Origin: Clostridiales bacterium
GTDB taxonomy: Bacteria; Bacillota; Sulfobacillia; RBS10-35
DNA length: 64,000 nt
Direction of reading: 5' to 3'
Assembly (NCBI GenBank): GCA_018729555.1
Contig: JAHHQG010000023.1
Span: forward strand, 1-64,000
The notes beneath the pieces were generated by a model that saw nothing but the letters and a program-made list of their open reading frames with translations, was not told the origin of the DNA and did not search any database. The position numbers were made by a program, and so were the translations under genes. Shown here piece by piece: positions 14,279-22,708 of the stretch. The number at the start of each line of letters is the position of its first letter. The first letter of the stretch is position 1.

Positions 14279-16005
14279 CGCCCGAAACGCCGATCCAGTT
14301 CCTTCCGGGATATGGCCCACAGGATGGGGCGGCCATGGGGGCAGTGGAAAGGCTCCCGGCAGCGGGAGAGATTCTCCAGGAGCTTCTGGCCTTCTTCGGG
14401 GGAAAGGCGATCCCCGCTTTTGACGGCCCCCTTGCAGGCGGCCAGGATCTGGATGGGCCGCCTCAGGTCCTCCAGCTCCACTTCATGCAGGCGAAGGAGA
14501 TCCCCGATGGCCTTCTCCAGGGCTTCTCGGGGAACCCCCACGAGAAAGGCGGGGATGGCCCGGAAGGCCACCGTCGTGGACCCGAGGAGATCCCCCTCAA
14601 ACCCGAAGGCTTTGAAAAGGGAACGCCGATCGGCGAAAAGAGAGGCTTCCTCCGGCGTGCCGTGCCAGACCAACGGTTCCACGAGGACCTGGGAGGGAAG
14701 GTCACCTGCACCCCTTTCAAAGGCCTCGAAGAGGATCCGTTCGTGGGCTGCATGGAAGTCCACCACGTAAAGGGCATCCTCCCCTTCGGCGAGGAGGTAG
14801 CGGTTCTGGAAGACGGCGAGGAAGAGGAGGCGGGGAAAGGAACGGGGCCCTTCCCCGCCTTTCCTCACCTCCCCTTCTCTTCCCCGTTCCGGAGCCTCAT
14901 CGGCGAGGGGTTCCTGGCGGTAGACGTCGGCCCAAAGGGAGAGGGTCCTTTCCCTCACGCGGAAGGCTTGGGGGGCTGGTGACGGAGTTTCCTCCCCAAG
15001 AGGCCCCTCCTCCTGGAGGATGTCCTTCAGGATCCTGTGGAGAAGGGATTGGAGGGCTCTTTCCTTCTGAAACCGGGCTTCCAGCTTTCGCGGATGGATG
15101 TTGATATCCAGGGTGGCGGGGGGCACCTTTAGGTGCAGGGCGAAGACGGGATGGCGGTGGACCATCAGGAGGCCGCGGTAGGCGGCCTCCACCGCGCCCC
15201 GAAGGCCGGCGTGAAAGATGGGATGGCCGTTCACCACCAGGAGCTGGTGGCTCCGCTGGGCCCGGTGCCAGGAGCTCTTCCCGAGAACCCCTTCCACTGC
15301 CAGGAGGAGATCGGGAACAGGGGAAAGGGTCCGGAAGGGAATCCCCTCCCGGTCCACCTCGGGGCCCAAAAAGGGGCGGGCCGCATCCAAAAGGTCCCCC
15401 GCCCCCGCGGTGTACCAGACCAAACGGCCTTCGCTCTCCACCCGGAAGGCCACATGGGGAAAGGCGAAGGCCAGGGCAGCTACCTGGCGGAGGATGGCGG
15501 CTTCTTCGCCGCGAGGGGAGGCCAGGGATTGGAGCCGGGCCGGGGTGTTGTAGTAGAGGTTTTCCACCTCCACCAGGGTGCCGTAGCCTAAGGGGGCCTC
15601 GCCTTCCTGAAGGATCTCGCCCCCTTGGGCCACCACCTCCCAGCCGGCCCCCTCCCCCCGCGGCCGGCTCACGATCCGGATGCGGCTGATGGCGGCGATG
15701 GCGCTCAGGGCTTCTCCCCGAAACCCTAAGGTCTCGAGGGAGAGGAGATCCTCCAGCCGCTGGATCTTGCTGGTGGCATGGCGCCGGAGGGCGAGGGCCA
15801 GATCTTCCCGCAAAAAGCCGTGGCCGTCATCCTGCACCTGGATGCGGTCCAGCCCCCCGCCCCAGAGGCGCACTTCGATGCGCCGGGCGCCGGCATCCAG
15901 GGCGTTTTCCACCAGCTCCTTGACGCACGAGGCGGGCCGCTCCACCACCTCGCCGGCGGCGATCTTCTCCGCTACCGACGGGTCCAGGAGGCGGATCCTA
16001 CCCAC
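14275..16005 (-). CDS. mutL: DNA mismatch repair protein MutL
   Basis: A 576-residue MutL. The GHKL ATPase domain (residues about 1-330) shows AEKIAAGEVVERPASCVKEL, ALDAGARRIEV, DDGHGF, TSKI and GFRGEALSAIA. The C-terminal dimerisation domain contains QVLVEPLVWHG, DFHAAHERILFE, ACKGAVKSGD and CPHGRPILW. DFHAAHERILFE and the CPHGRP cysteine-histidine set fit the endonuclease-type MutL found where MutH is absent. The longest frame starts at 16083, but the GTG at 16005 follows GGGGAGGTG and begins exactly where other MutLs do. It overlaps mutS by 8 bases. Confidence 0.96.
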   Translation of the reverse strand: MGRIRLLDPSVAEKIAAGEVVERPASCVKELVENALDAGARRIEVRLWGGGLDRIQVQDDGHGFLREDLALALRRHATSKIQRLEDLLSLETLGFRGEALSAIAAISRIRIVSRPRGEGAGWEVVAQGGEILQEGEAPLGYGTLVEVENLYYNTPARLQSLASPRGEEAAILRQVAALAFAFPHVAFRVESEGRLVWYTAGAGDLLDAARPFLGPEVDREGIPFRTLSPVPDLLLAVEGVLGKSSWHRAQRSHQLLVVNGHPIFHAGLRGAVEAAYRGLLMVHRHPVFALHLKVPPATLDINIHPRKLEARFQKERALQSLLHRILKDILQEEGPLGEETPSPAPQAFRVRERTLSLWADVYRQEPLADEAPERGREGEVRKGGEGPRSFPRLLFLAVFQNRYLLAEGEDALYVVDFHAAHERILFEAFERGAGDLPSQVLVEPLVWHGTPEEASLFADRRSLFKAFGFEGDLLGSTTVAFRAIPAFLVGVPREALEKAIGDLLRLHEVELEDLRRPIQILAACKGAVKSGDRLSPEEGQKLLENLSRCREPFHCPHGRPILWAISRKELDRRFGR

Positions 16006-18541
16006 GGGTCGGCACCTCCCCGGAGAGGAGCTGTTCCTGCCAGCGGGCCAAAAGCTCCCAGGCCTGGCGGGGCGAGAGATCATCCAGGGAAAGGGCGAGG
16101 ATGGCCTCCCGCCACCGCTCCCAATCCCGGCCCGAGGAATCCTTGGCCCGCGGGTGGGAAAGGGCTCTCCCCTCCCTCGCCTCCAGGTGGGCCAGGATGG
16201 CCGCCGCCCGTTCCAAGAGGCGGGGCGGAAGGCCCGCCAGGGCCGCCACGTGGAGCCCGTAGCTCCGATCGGCGGCTCCCTCCTTCACGGCGTAGAGAAA
16301 GCGCAGCGTCCCCTTCTCCCGATCCTCCGCCACCGCCATGGTGAGGTTTTTCACGGCGGGATGCTGTTCCTCCAGCTCTGTCAGCTCGTGGAAGTGGGTG
16401 GTGAAAAGGGTGCGGCAGCCCCGCTCCGCCAGATCCTCCGCCACGGCCCAAGCCAGGGCCAGGCCGTCGTAGGTGCTGGTGCCCCGCCCCACTTCGTCCA
16501 CCACCACCAGGCTCTCCCGCGTGGCCCGCTCCAGGATGCGCCGGGTTTCCAGCATCTCCCGCATAAAGGTGGATTCTCCGCCGGCCAGATCGTCCCGGGC
16601 GCCGATCCTTGTGAAGATGGCATCCGCCAAGCCGATGCGGGCAAAGGAGGCGGGCACAAAGCTCCCCACCTGGGCCAACAGGCAGAGGAGGGCGGCGGTG
16701 CGGGCATAGGTGGACTTCCCTGCCATGTTGGGCCCTGTGAGGAGGAGGAAAGGCTTTTCCCGGGTCATGGCGATGGGGTTGGGAACGCACACCTCCCGCC
16801 CTAACACCTGCTCCAGGACGGGATGCCGGGCATCCAGGGCCTCCAGGACCGGCTCCTCCACCAGGAGCGGCCGCTCATAGCGGCGCTCCGCCGCCACTTC
16901 CCCCAGGGCAGCTGTCACATCCAGGAGGTGGAGGGATCGGGCCAGATCCATGAGGGCGGGGAGGACCCTCGCCACCTCCTCCACCAGCTGAATGAAGAGC
17001 TCCTCCTCCCGGGAAAGGGCTGCTTCTTCCGCATGGAGGAGCTTTTCCTCCAAATCCTTCAGCTCCGGGGTGATGTACCTCTCCGCCTGGGCCAAAGTCT
17101 GCTTGCGGATGTAGCGGGGGGGAACCAGGTCCCGGTGGGTGTGGGTCACCTCGATGTAGTATCCGAAGACTTTGTTGAATCCCACCTTGAGGGAGCGGAT
17201 CCCCGTGGCTTCCCGCTCCCTCCTTTCCAGGTCCAGGAGCATCTCGTGGCCGTGGCGCATGAGATGGCGCCAGCTATCCAGCTCCCCGTCGTAGCCGTCC
17301 CGGATGTAACCTCCCTTGCGCCGGTCGGAGGGAGAAGGCCTTGAAAGGGCCCGGTGGAGAAGGTCCCGCAGGCCGTAGGGGCCGCCTTTAAGGGTTTCCA
17401 CCGCCTGGTGCAAAAGGGCCGGCAGCCCATCCCCCTGCAAAAGGTCCGCCAACCCTTTGGCCTTTTCCAGAGTATCCGCCAACGCCTGGAGGTCCCGGGG
17501 CGTCACCCTCCCCGCCGCCGTGCGGGAGAGGATCCGTTCCAGATCGTAGGTGTCTTTCAGCATCAGCCTCGCCAGCCGCCGCACGCCGGCATGCTCTTTC
17601 CAAAAGGCGACGGCATCGAGGCGCTCCTCCAAGGGCTGGCGGTGGCGGAGGGGAGAACTCAACCACCGGCGAAGGAGCCGGCTTCCGCCCCGGGTGACGG
17701 TGCGGTTGAGGGCCCAAAAGAGGGTCCCCTCCTCCCGGCCGTCCAAGCGGGAAAAGATCTCCAGGTGGATGCGGGTCTCGGGGTCCAGGTAAAGCTCCCG
17801 CCCCTGGTGGAGGGGATCGGGGGCCTGGAGATGGCGGGGGTAGGATTTCCACGTGTACTGGATGTAACTCAGGAGGAGGCGGCAGGCTTCCCGGACCTGG
17901 GGATCCAGTTCCTCTTCCCCGGGGAAAGGGGGAAGGGCTCCTTGGGGCTCGAAGTAGGTGACGAGGCCCTTGGGAAGGCCAACGCCTTTCCCTTCGGCCT
18001 CTTTGGGAAGGAGGACTTCCGCCACCGGCCAGAGGGAAAGCTCTTCCGAGAGGGATGCCACCTTTCCGGCGTAAAAGGCGCCCGTCGCCACATCCACCAG
18101 GGCGAGGGCCGCTCCTTCCCCCGCCAGGGGGATGGCTGCCGCCAGGTAGGCCTCCTCCCCTTCCCGCTCCCCCGCCACCCCGGTGCCCGGGGTGAGGATC
18201 CGCACCACCTGCCGCTCCACCAGGGCCTTTCCCGGCGGCTCCATCTGCTCGCAGATGGCCACCTTGTACCCCTTTTCCAGGAGGCGGGCGGCGTAACTTT
18301 CGTAGGCGTGGTAGGGCACCCCGCACATGGGCACCCGGCCTTCCGCCCCCTGATCCCTGGAGGTCAGGGTGATGTTCAAAAGGGGCGCGGCGATCTCGGC
18401 ATCGTCGTAGAAGAGCTCGTAGAAATCCCCCAGGCGGAAAAAGATGAGGCAATCCCGGTGGGCCTCCTTGATGCGATACCACTGGCGCATCAGGGGGGTT
18501 TTGGGGTATGGGGGAAGGCCGGTGAGGTCCTTATCCTTCAT
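15998..18541 (-). CDS. mutS: DNA mismatch recognition protein MutS
   Basis: An 847-residue MutS1. The mismatch-binding domain begins with PLMRQWYRIKEAHRDCLIFF and the expected FYELFYDDA phenylalanine-glutamate motif. The connector, lever and clamp domains follow, then the ABC ATPase with LLLTGPNMAGKSTYART, ARDDLAGGESTFMREM and DEVGRGTSTYDG. The ATG at 18541 lies within the end of miaB (11-base overlap), so miaB, mutS, mutL and miaA form one tightly coupled operon. Confidence 0.97.
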   Translation of the reverse strand: MKDKDLTGLPPYPKTPLMRQWYRIKEAHRDCLIFFRLGDFYELFYDDAEIAAPLLNITLTSRDQGAEGRVPMCGVPYHAYESYAARLLEKGYKVAICEQMEPPGKALVERQVVRILTPGTGVAGEREGEEAYLAAAIPLAGEGAALALVDVATGAFYAGKVASLSEELSLWPVAEVLLPKEAEGKGVGLPKGLVTYFEPQGALPPFPGEEELDPQVREACRLLLSYIQYTWKSYPRHLQAPDPLHQGRELYLDPETRIHLEIFSRLDGREEGTLFWALNRTVTRGGSRLLRRWLSSPLRHRQPLEERLDAVAFWKEHAGVRRLARLMLKDTYDLERILSRTAAGRVTPRDLQALADTLEKAKGLADLLQGDGLPALLHQAVETLKGGPYGLRDLLHRALSRPSPSDRRKGGYIRDGYDGELDSWRHLMRHGHEMLLDLERREREATGIRSLKVGFNKVFGYYIEVTHTHRDLVPPRYIRKQTLAQAERYITPELKDLEEKLLHAEEAALSREEELFIQLVEEVARVLPALMDLARSLHLLDVTAALGEVAAERRYERPLLVEEPVLEALDARHPVLEQVLGREVCVPNPIAMTREKPFLLLTGPNMAGKSTYARTAALLCLLAQVGSFVPASFARIGLADAIFTRIGARDDLAGGESTFMREMLETRRILERATRESLVVVDEVGRGTSTYDGLALAWAVAEDLAERGCRTLFTTHFHELTELEEQHPAVKNLTMAVAEDREKGTLRFLYAVKEGAADRSYGLHVAALAGLPPRLLERAAAILAHLEAREGRALSHPRAKDSSGRDWERWREAILALSLDDLSPRQAWELLARWQEQLLSGEVPTRG

Positions 18542-19916
18542 GGGCCAGGGAAAGGGCAGGCCGCCCAGCCGCCGCCGGTTGGTCCAGCCACTCCCCCTTG
18601 AAGTAAAAGGTTTGGGCTTCGGTGATGCGGACCCGGGCAAACCGGCCTTCCATCCCGGGCCGCGCCGGCAACAGGACCAGGCGGTGGGTCCGGGTGCGGG
18701 CGGAATACACCTGGGCATCCTTCTTGCTGGGCCCTTCCACCAGCACCTCCACCTCGTCCCCCACCAGCCGCTGGTTGTTGCGCCGCTGGATGCTGTACTG
18801 CAGCTCGTTCAGCCGCTGCAGCCGCTCCTTCTTTTCCTCCAAGGGGGTGGGGTCCTTCTTCAGCCAAAGGGCCGCCGGCGTCCCCGGGCGGGGGGAGTAG
18901 ATGAAGGTAAAGGCGTTGTCGAACTGCACTTCCTCCACCAGGCGGAGGGTGTCTTGAAACTCCTCTTCCGTTTCCCCCGGGAATCCCACGATGATGTCGG
19001 TGGTGATGCTGGCCCCCGGCACCCGCCGGCGGATCTTCTCCACCAGCTCCAGGTAATACTCCCGCGTGTAGTGGCGGTTCATCTTCCGGAGGATGCGGTT
19101 GTTCCCCGACTGGACGGGCAGGTGGAAATGCTCGCAGACTTTGTCGTTTTCCGCCACGGTGTCGATGAGCTTGTCGGTGAACTGCCAGGGATGGGATGTG
19201 AGGTAGCGGATCCAGCGGATGCCCTCCACCTTCTGGATGGCCGCCAAAAGATCGGCCAGATCCGTCTTTTCGGGGAGGTCATGGCCGTAGGCGTTGACGT
19301 TTTGCCCCAGGAGGGTGACCTCCTTGTACCCCTGATAGGCCAGCTGCCTCACCTCCCGGAGGATAGCCTCCGGCCGCCGGCTCCGCTCCCGCCCCCGGGT
19401 GTAGGGGACGATGCAGTAAGTGCAGTACTTATCGCAGCCGTAGATGATGTTGACCCAGGCCTTAACCCCGGAGGCGCGGCGGCTGGGAAGGTGCTCCAGA
19501 AGCTCGGGATCGCCGCCCGACTTCCAGACGTCCACCACCAGCTGGTCGGTGTCCCGCACCCGGGCCAGGATGTCGGGGAGCTCGTGGATGTTGTGGGTGC
19601 CGAAGACGAAGTTCACGTGAGGGGCATGGCGGCGGATCCGCTCGATGGTCACGGGTTCCTGGGCCATGCAGCCCGCCAGGCCGATGGTCATGTGGGGCCG
19701 CTCTTCTTTCACCGCCTTCAGGCGGCCGATCTCGCCGAAGACGCTCTCCTCGGCCCGCTCCCGTATGGCGCACGTGTTGAAGATGACCACGTCCGCCTCT
19801 TCCGGCCGGGAAGCGGCGACGTAGCCCATCTCTTCCAGGAGGCCCGCCATGATCTCGCTGTCCCGCTCGTTCATCTGGCACCCGTAGGTGTAAATGTAGT
19901 ACCGCTGCTGCTCCAC
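18531..19916 (-). CDS. miaB: tRNA-2-methylthio-N6-dimethylallyladenosine synthase
   Basis: A 461-residue radical-SAM methylthiotransferase. The N-terminal UPF0004 domain has cysteines in YTYGCQMN, FNTCAIRE and GCMAQE, the second cluster. The radical SAM cluster is GCDKYCTYCIVPYTRG. A C-terminal TRAM domain ends the protein (VEVLVEGPSKKDAQ ... VRITEAQTFYF). It methylthiolates the i6A37 made by MiaA. A GTG at 19925 is also open, but the GTG at 19916 has a better spaced GAGGTG site. Confidence 0.96.
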   Translation of the reverse strand: MEQQRYYIYTYGCQMNERDSEIMAGLLEEMGYVAASRPEEADVVIFNTCAIRERAEESVFGEIGRLKAVKEERPHMTIGLAGCMAQEPVTIERIRRHAPHVNFVFGTHNIHELPDILARVRDTDQLVVDVWKSGGDPELLEHLPSRRASGVKAWVNIIYGCDKYCTYCIVPYTRGRERSRRPEAILREVRQLAYQGYKEVTLLGQNVNAYGHDLPEKTDLADLLAAIQKVEGIRWIRYLTSHPWQFTDKLIDTVAENDKVCEHFHLPVQSGNNRILRKMNRHYTREYYLELVEKIRRRVPGASITTDIIVGFPGETEEEFQDTLRLVEEVQFDNAFTFIYSPRPGTPAALWLKKDPTPLEEKKERLQRLNELQYSIQRRNNQRLVGDEVEVLVEGPSKKDAQVYSARTRTHRLVLLPARPGMEGRFARVRITEAQTFYFKGEWLDQPAAAGRPALSLAHEG

Positions 19917-19935
19917 GGCGTCCACCTCGCGCTTA

Positions 19936-20211
19936 TTATACCTGGGCGTCCTTCAGCTCATGGACCCCCATGACCTTCAGGTCCAGCGTTTCCCCCTCCA
20001 CCCTTTCCACCAGCAGATCCACCACGCTGCCGTCGTCCCGGCGGATGGCAAAGCGCATGGGGGCGATGAACCAGATGGAAAAAGGCCTTCCTTCCGGCTT
20101 CAGCGTGCGATCCTCGAAATCCAGGAAGACCACCCGATCATCATACCGGTAGGAGATGCCCCGGTAGATGAGGCCCGGGACCACTTCCTGATCTTTTTCC
20201 ACCAAAGCCAT
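19936..20211 (-). CDS. Hypothetical protein, 91 residues, first gene of the miaB-mutSL operon
   Basis: A short soluble protein rich in beta-strand pattern (LIYRGISYRYDDRVVFLDFED, FSIWFIAPMRFAIRR, DLLVERVEGETLDLKVMGVH). No known family is recognised. It starts 20 bases upstream of miaB on the same strand, and AAAGGAGCCG precedes the ATG at 20211; an extended frame to 20301 lacks such a site. The regular spacing of hydrophobic and charged residues supports a true gene. Confidence 0.6.
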   Translation of the reverse strand: MALVEKDQEVVPGLIYRGISYRYDDRVVFLDFEDRTLKPEGRPFSIWFIAPMRFAIRRDDGSVVDLLVERVEGETLDLKVMGVHELKDAQV

Positions 20212-20371
20212 CGGCTCCTTTCCAGGGCCATATCCTTTCTTATGGTATCGCGGGGCCTCTACGGATGCATCGCCCTTTTCCTGGCCTCGGGCCTTCCTCA
20301 TCGTTTCCCGGCGGCGCGGAGACCCCTGGCTTCAGGCATGGGGAGGAGCCCGCCTCCCTCCTTTCGTGTTG

Positions 20372-20380
20372 TGGTATAAT
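20372..20380 (+). promoter_or_regulatory. Extended -10 promoter reading into the structured RNA element
   Basis: TGGTATAAT is a perfect extended -10 sequence. Transcription would begin near 20387 and run into the folded region that follows. No protein-coding gene lies downstream on this strand. There is no clear -35 hexamer. Confidence 0.6.
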
Positions 20381-20386
20381 TCCTCC

Positions 20387-20650
20387 AGGACCTTGACAAG
20401 CAAGGGTTCCGGAGGTTCTGCCAGCGAATCGTCTGGCAGGTAAAACCCTTGGCGTAACCGACGGCCCCGCCCGCGAACAAGGCACCCTTCGGGGAAACGG
20501 CTTACCGGCAACGGTGCGGGTGAGGGATGGTCCGCCGTCTTGCCAGCGGTGGCATGCCTGCCGCTGGCGGGCCGCCGTCAACCGGCCTATCGTGCCACCC
20601 GCGCCAGCGGGCTAGGCGCAAGCCCCTGGTTTTAGCTATGGGGTAGTTGA
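20387..20650 (+). ncRNA. ORF-less structured element with IS200/IS605-like right end; HEARO/omega-RNA-like candidate
   Basis: This gene-free stretch contains nested perfect stems. CAAGGGTT (20401-20408) pairs with AACCCTTG (20444-20451) around the hairpin CTGCCAG/CTGGCAG. CCC-TTCG-GGG is a tetraloop hairpin near 20485-20494. GCCAGCGG (20542-20549) pairs with CCGCTGGC (20561-20568), and GCGCC pairs with GGCGC near 20600. It ends in CCCCTGGTTTTAGCTATGGG, then GTAGTTGAC, which resembles right ends of IS200/IS605-type elements that carry TnpB or IscB. The GGTAAAACCCTTGGCGTAAC segment recalls the HEARO (IscB guide RNA) family, from memory only. No transposase or nuclease gene is present, so this would be an orphan or miniature copy. 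Confidence 0.5.
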
Positions 20651-20667
20651 CAGGCCCCCTTCCGCCT

Positions 20668-21351
20668 TCAATCCCAGTAAAGGGGACCTCCTGTGGCGAG
20701 GTAGCGGAGCATTTCCTTCTGGAGCACTTTGAGGGGCGTCTTAAAGGTGGGAAGGTAGGCTTCCACTGCCGGGTCTTCCCGGGGCTCGTCCACGAAGATG
20801 ATGGTTTCCCCTTCGTCCAGATCTTCCCGGGCGGCCGCCTGGATCTCCTTCCGGTTTTCCTCCACCGCCTCCTCCATCCACTCCTGCCCCCTTTTTTCGA
20901 TCTGGTCCAGGGTGAACTCTTCCATCTCCGCCCGGTCGAAGATGGCCGCCAGGCGGGTGAGGGTGGTGGCCAAAAGGGTCCGCTCCTGGGCGGGGATATG
21001 GCCCAAAAGGCTGTGGGTAAACTGGTTCAGCTCATGGATCACCAGGGTCACCATGTAGCCTTTCCGGGTGAGCTCCAGGCTGTACGCGCGGGCATCCCCT
21101 TCCACCTGCTGCCGCTTCACCAGGCCCGCCGCTTCCAGCCGGCCCACCAAGCCCGTCATGTTGCCTTTGCTCTTCCCCAGCTTTTGGGCCAGCTCCCCCT
21201 GGCGGATGCCCGGCGAATCCAAAAGGGCTTCCAGAACGGTGAACTGGGCGTAGGAGAGCTCGAACCGCTCCTGCAAAAACCGCTCCACCAGCCGGGACCA
21301 GGCGTCGGAGGCCTTGAGGAGGGCCCGGCTCAGCTCAAAAGCGCTGGTCAT
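20668..21351 (-). CDS. MarR-family regulator with a C-terminal extension
   Basis: A 227-residue protein. Residues about 1-145 form a MarR winged helix (LSYAQFTVLEALLDSPGIRQ, KLGKSKGNMTGLVGRLEAAG, wing EGDARAYSLELT). About 80 further residues are acidic and helical (EEFTLDQIEKRGQEWMEEAV, DLDEGETIIFVDEPRED), with no domain I recognise. The extra tail is unusual for MarR and might bind a partner. The start overlaps the stop of the MerR-like gene upstream (ATGA), so the two regulators are made together. Confidence 0.85.
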   Translation of the reverse strand: MTSAFELSRALLKASDAWSRLVERFLQERFELSYAQFTVLEALLDSPGIRQGELAQKLGKSKGNMTGLVGRLEAAGLVKRQQVEGDARAYSLELTRKGYMVTLVIHELNQFTHSLLGHIPAQERTLLATTLTRLAAIFDRAEMEEFTLDQIEKRGQEWMEEAVEENRKEIQAAAREDLDEGETIIFVDEPREDPAVEAYLPTFKTPLKVLQKEMLRYLATGGPLYWD

Positions 21352-21839
21352 GGCTCCTTCCTCCTCCCGAAGAGACCCATCCCCTGGCGCCGCTCCTTGC
21401 GGGAGCGGGTGGCCGCCAGTTCATAGCGCAGGTGCTGCACTTCCTGTTGCAGCCGGATGAGGCTCAAGAGAAGGCGATCCTGATCGTGGCGCCGCCGCTC
21501 CTCCATCTTCTGAAGGAGGTCCTTGAGCTCTTGGATCTCCTGCCGCAACCCCTCGACGTCCGCCGGATCCTCCAGGAGGCGGGCCGCTGCCGCCTCCTTC
21601 GCCCCTTCCTTGGGCCCCTGGAGGATCTCCCGGACGGCCTCCACGTTCCACCCCTGACCCCGCAAAATCGCCGCCCGCTGCAGCCGCTCAAAGGCATCGG
21701 GCGTCAGCCCCCGCCGGTCCCCCTCCTCCTGAACGGTTCCGATCTCGGGGAAGGTGGCGAGAAGCTGGCGGACGGCGGAGGGGCGGAGGCCCAACCGCTG
21801 GCAGACCTCTTCCAGGGCGATAATCTCTTGCGTAGACAA
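21348..21839 (-). CDS. MerR-like helix-turn-helix protein with coiled coil
   Basis: About 163 residues. The N-terminal 65 residues are a MerR-type winged helix (ALEEVCQRLGLRPSAVRQLL, GLTPDAFERLQRAAILRGQG, WNVEAVREIL). The rest is a long heptad-like helix (VEGLRQEIQELKDLLQKMEE, LRYELAATRSRKERR) ending in a basic tail. There is no ligand domain, so it resembles structural MerR-like proteins rather than metal or drug sensors. The start is taken as the TTG at 21839 after AGGAAGGGA; the frame stays open upstream to 21935. Confidence 0.7.
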   Translation of the reverse strand: MSTQEIIALEEVCQRLGLRPSAVRQLLATFPEIGTVQEEGDRRGLTPDAFERLQRAAILRGQGWNVEAVREILQGPKEGAKEAAAARLLEDPADVEGLRQEIQELKDLLQKMEERRRHDQDRLLLSLIRLQQEVQHLRYELAATRSRKERRQGMGLFGRRKEP

Positions 21840-21856
21840 GGGACTTCCCTTCCTAC

Positions 21857-22708
21857 TCAGGGCTTTTTCAGCACGGAAGACTGCAAATCCTTCTTGCGCT
21901 GGAGGATTTCCCCGATCACCTCCACGGTCACCCAAAGGGACCCCAATGGCACCCGTTCCTTGGGGGAGTGGAAATCGGTGCCGCCGCTCATGAGGAGGCC
22001 GTGGGCCTCCGCCAGGCGGCGGTAGCGCTCCACATCCTTGGGCCCATGGTCGGGATGAAGGACTTCGATGCCGTCTAGACCGGCTTCCAAGAGCTCGGGG
22101 AGGACGCCGTCATCGCCGAAGGTCCCGGGATGGGCCCACACGGTGACGGCGCCGGCCGCCTTGAGGGCCTGGAGGACCTCCCGGGCGGGAAGGTCGGGTT
22201 TGGGCACGTAAGCGGGCCGTCCCCGGGAGAGGTAACGGGCAAAGGCCTCCTCCGGCCGTTCCACCACTCCCCGGGCCGCAAGGGCCCGGGCCACATGCAT
22301 CCGTCCGGGCTGCCCCTCCTTGATCTCCCGCTGTAGATCTTCTTCCTCTAAGGGGATCCCTAGATCATGGAGCTTATGGAGGATCTCCCCGATGCGCTTT
22401 TGGCGGGCCTCCTGCATCCTTTCCAAAAGGGCCTTCAAGGCAGGATGATCCCGGTCGGGGAAATAGCCCAGGAGGTGGAGGCTCCGCCCCCGGATGGAGG
22501 AGGACACCTCGATCCCCGGCACCACCCGGACCCCCTCCCTTTCCCCCGCCCCAAGGGCCTCATCCCATCCTGCCACCGTGTCGTGGTCGGTGATGGCCAC
22601 GGCCGCCAACCCCGCTTCGGCCGCCCGGGCCACCAGCTCCGACGGGGTGAGGGTCCCGTCGGAGGCGGTGGTGTGGATGTGGAGGTCGGCCCGTTGCGGC
22701 TGGTCCAT
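21857..22708 (-). CDS. PHP-domain phosphoesterase (TrpH/RNase AM-like)
   Basis: A 283-residue PHP protein. Metal ligands are visible in ADLHIHTTASDGT, AITDHDTVAG, GIEVSS, VWAHPG, EVLHPDHGP and SGGTDFHSP. It fits the YciV/TrpH subgroup, members of which are 3',5'-nucleoside bisphosphate phosphatases or 5'-3' exonucleases acting on RNA or DNA. The ATG overlaps the stop of the dipeptidase gene by one base (TGATG). Confidence 0.85.
   Translation of the reverse strand: MDQPQRADLHIHTTASDGTLTPSELVARAAEAGLAAVAITDHDTVAGWDEALGAGEREGVRVVPGIEVSSSIRGRSLHLLGYFPDRDHPALKALLERMQEARQKRIGEILHKLHDLGIPLEEEDLQREIKEGQPGRMHVARALAARGVVERPEEAFARYLSRGRPAYVPKPDLPAREVLQALKAAGAVTVWAHPGTFGDDGVLPELLEAGLDGIEVLHPDHGPKDVERYRRLAEAHGLLMSGGTDFHSPKERVPLGSLWVTVEVIGEILQRKKDLQSSVLKKP

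Noticed and set aside
20401-20640. RNase P RNA, tmRNA or 6S RNA as the identity of the structured region
   Set aside because: The key conserved segments of those RNAs are not seen, while the end resembles IS200/IS605 elements.
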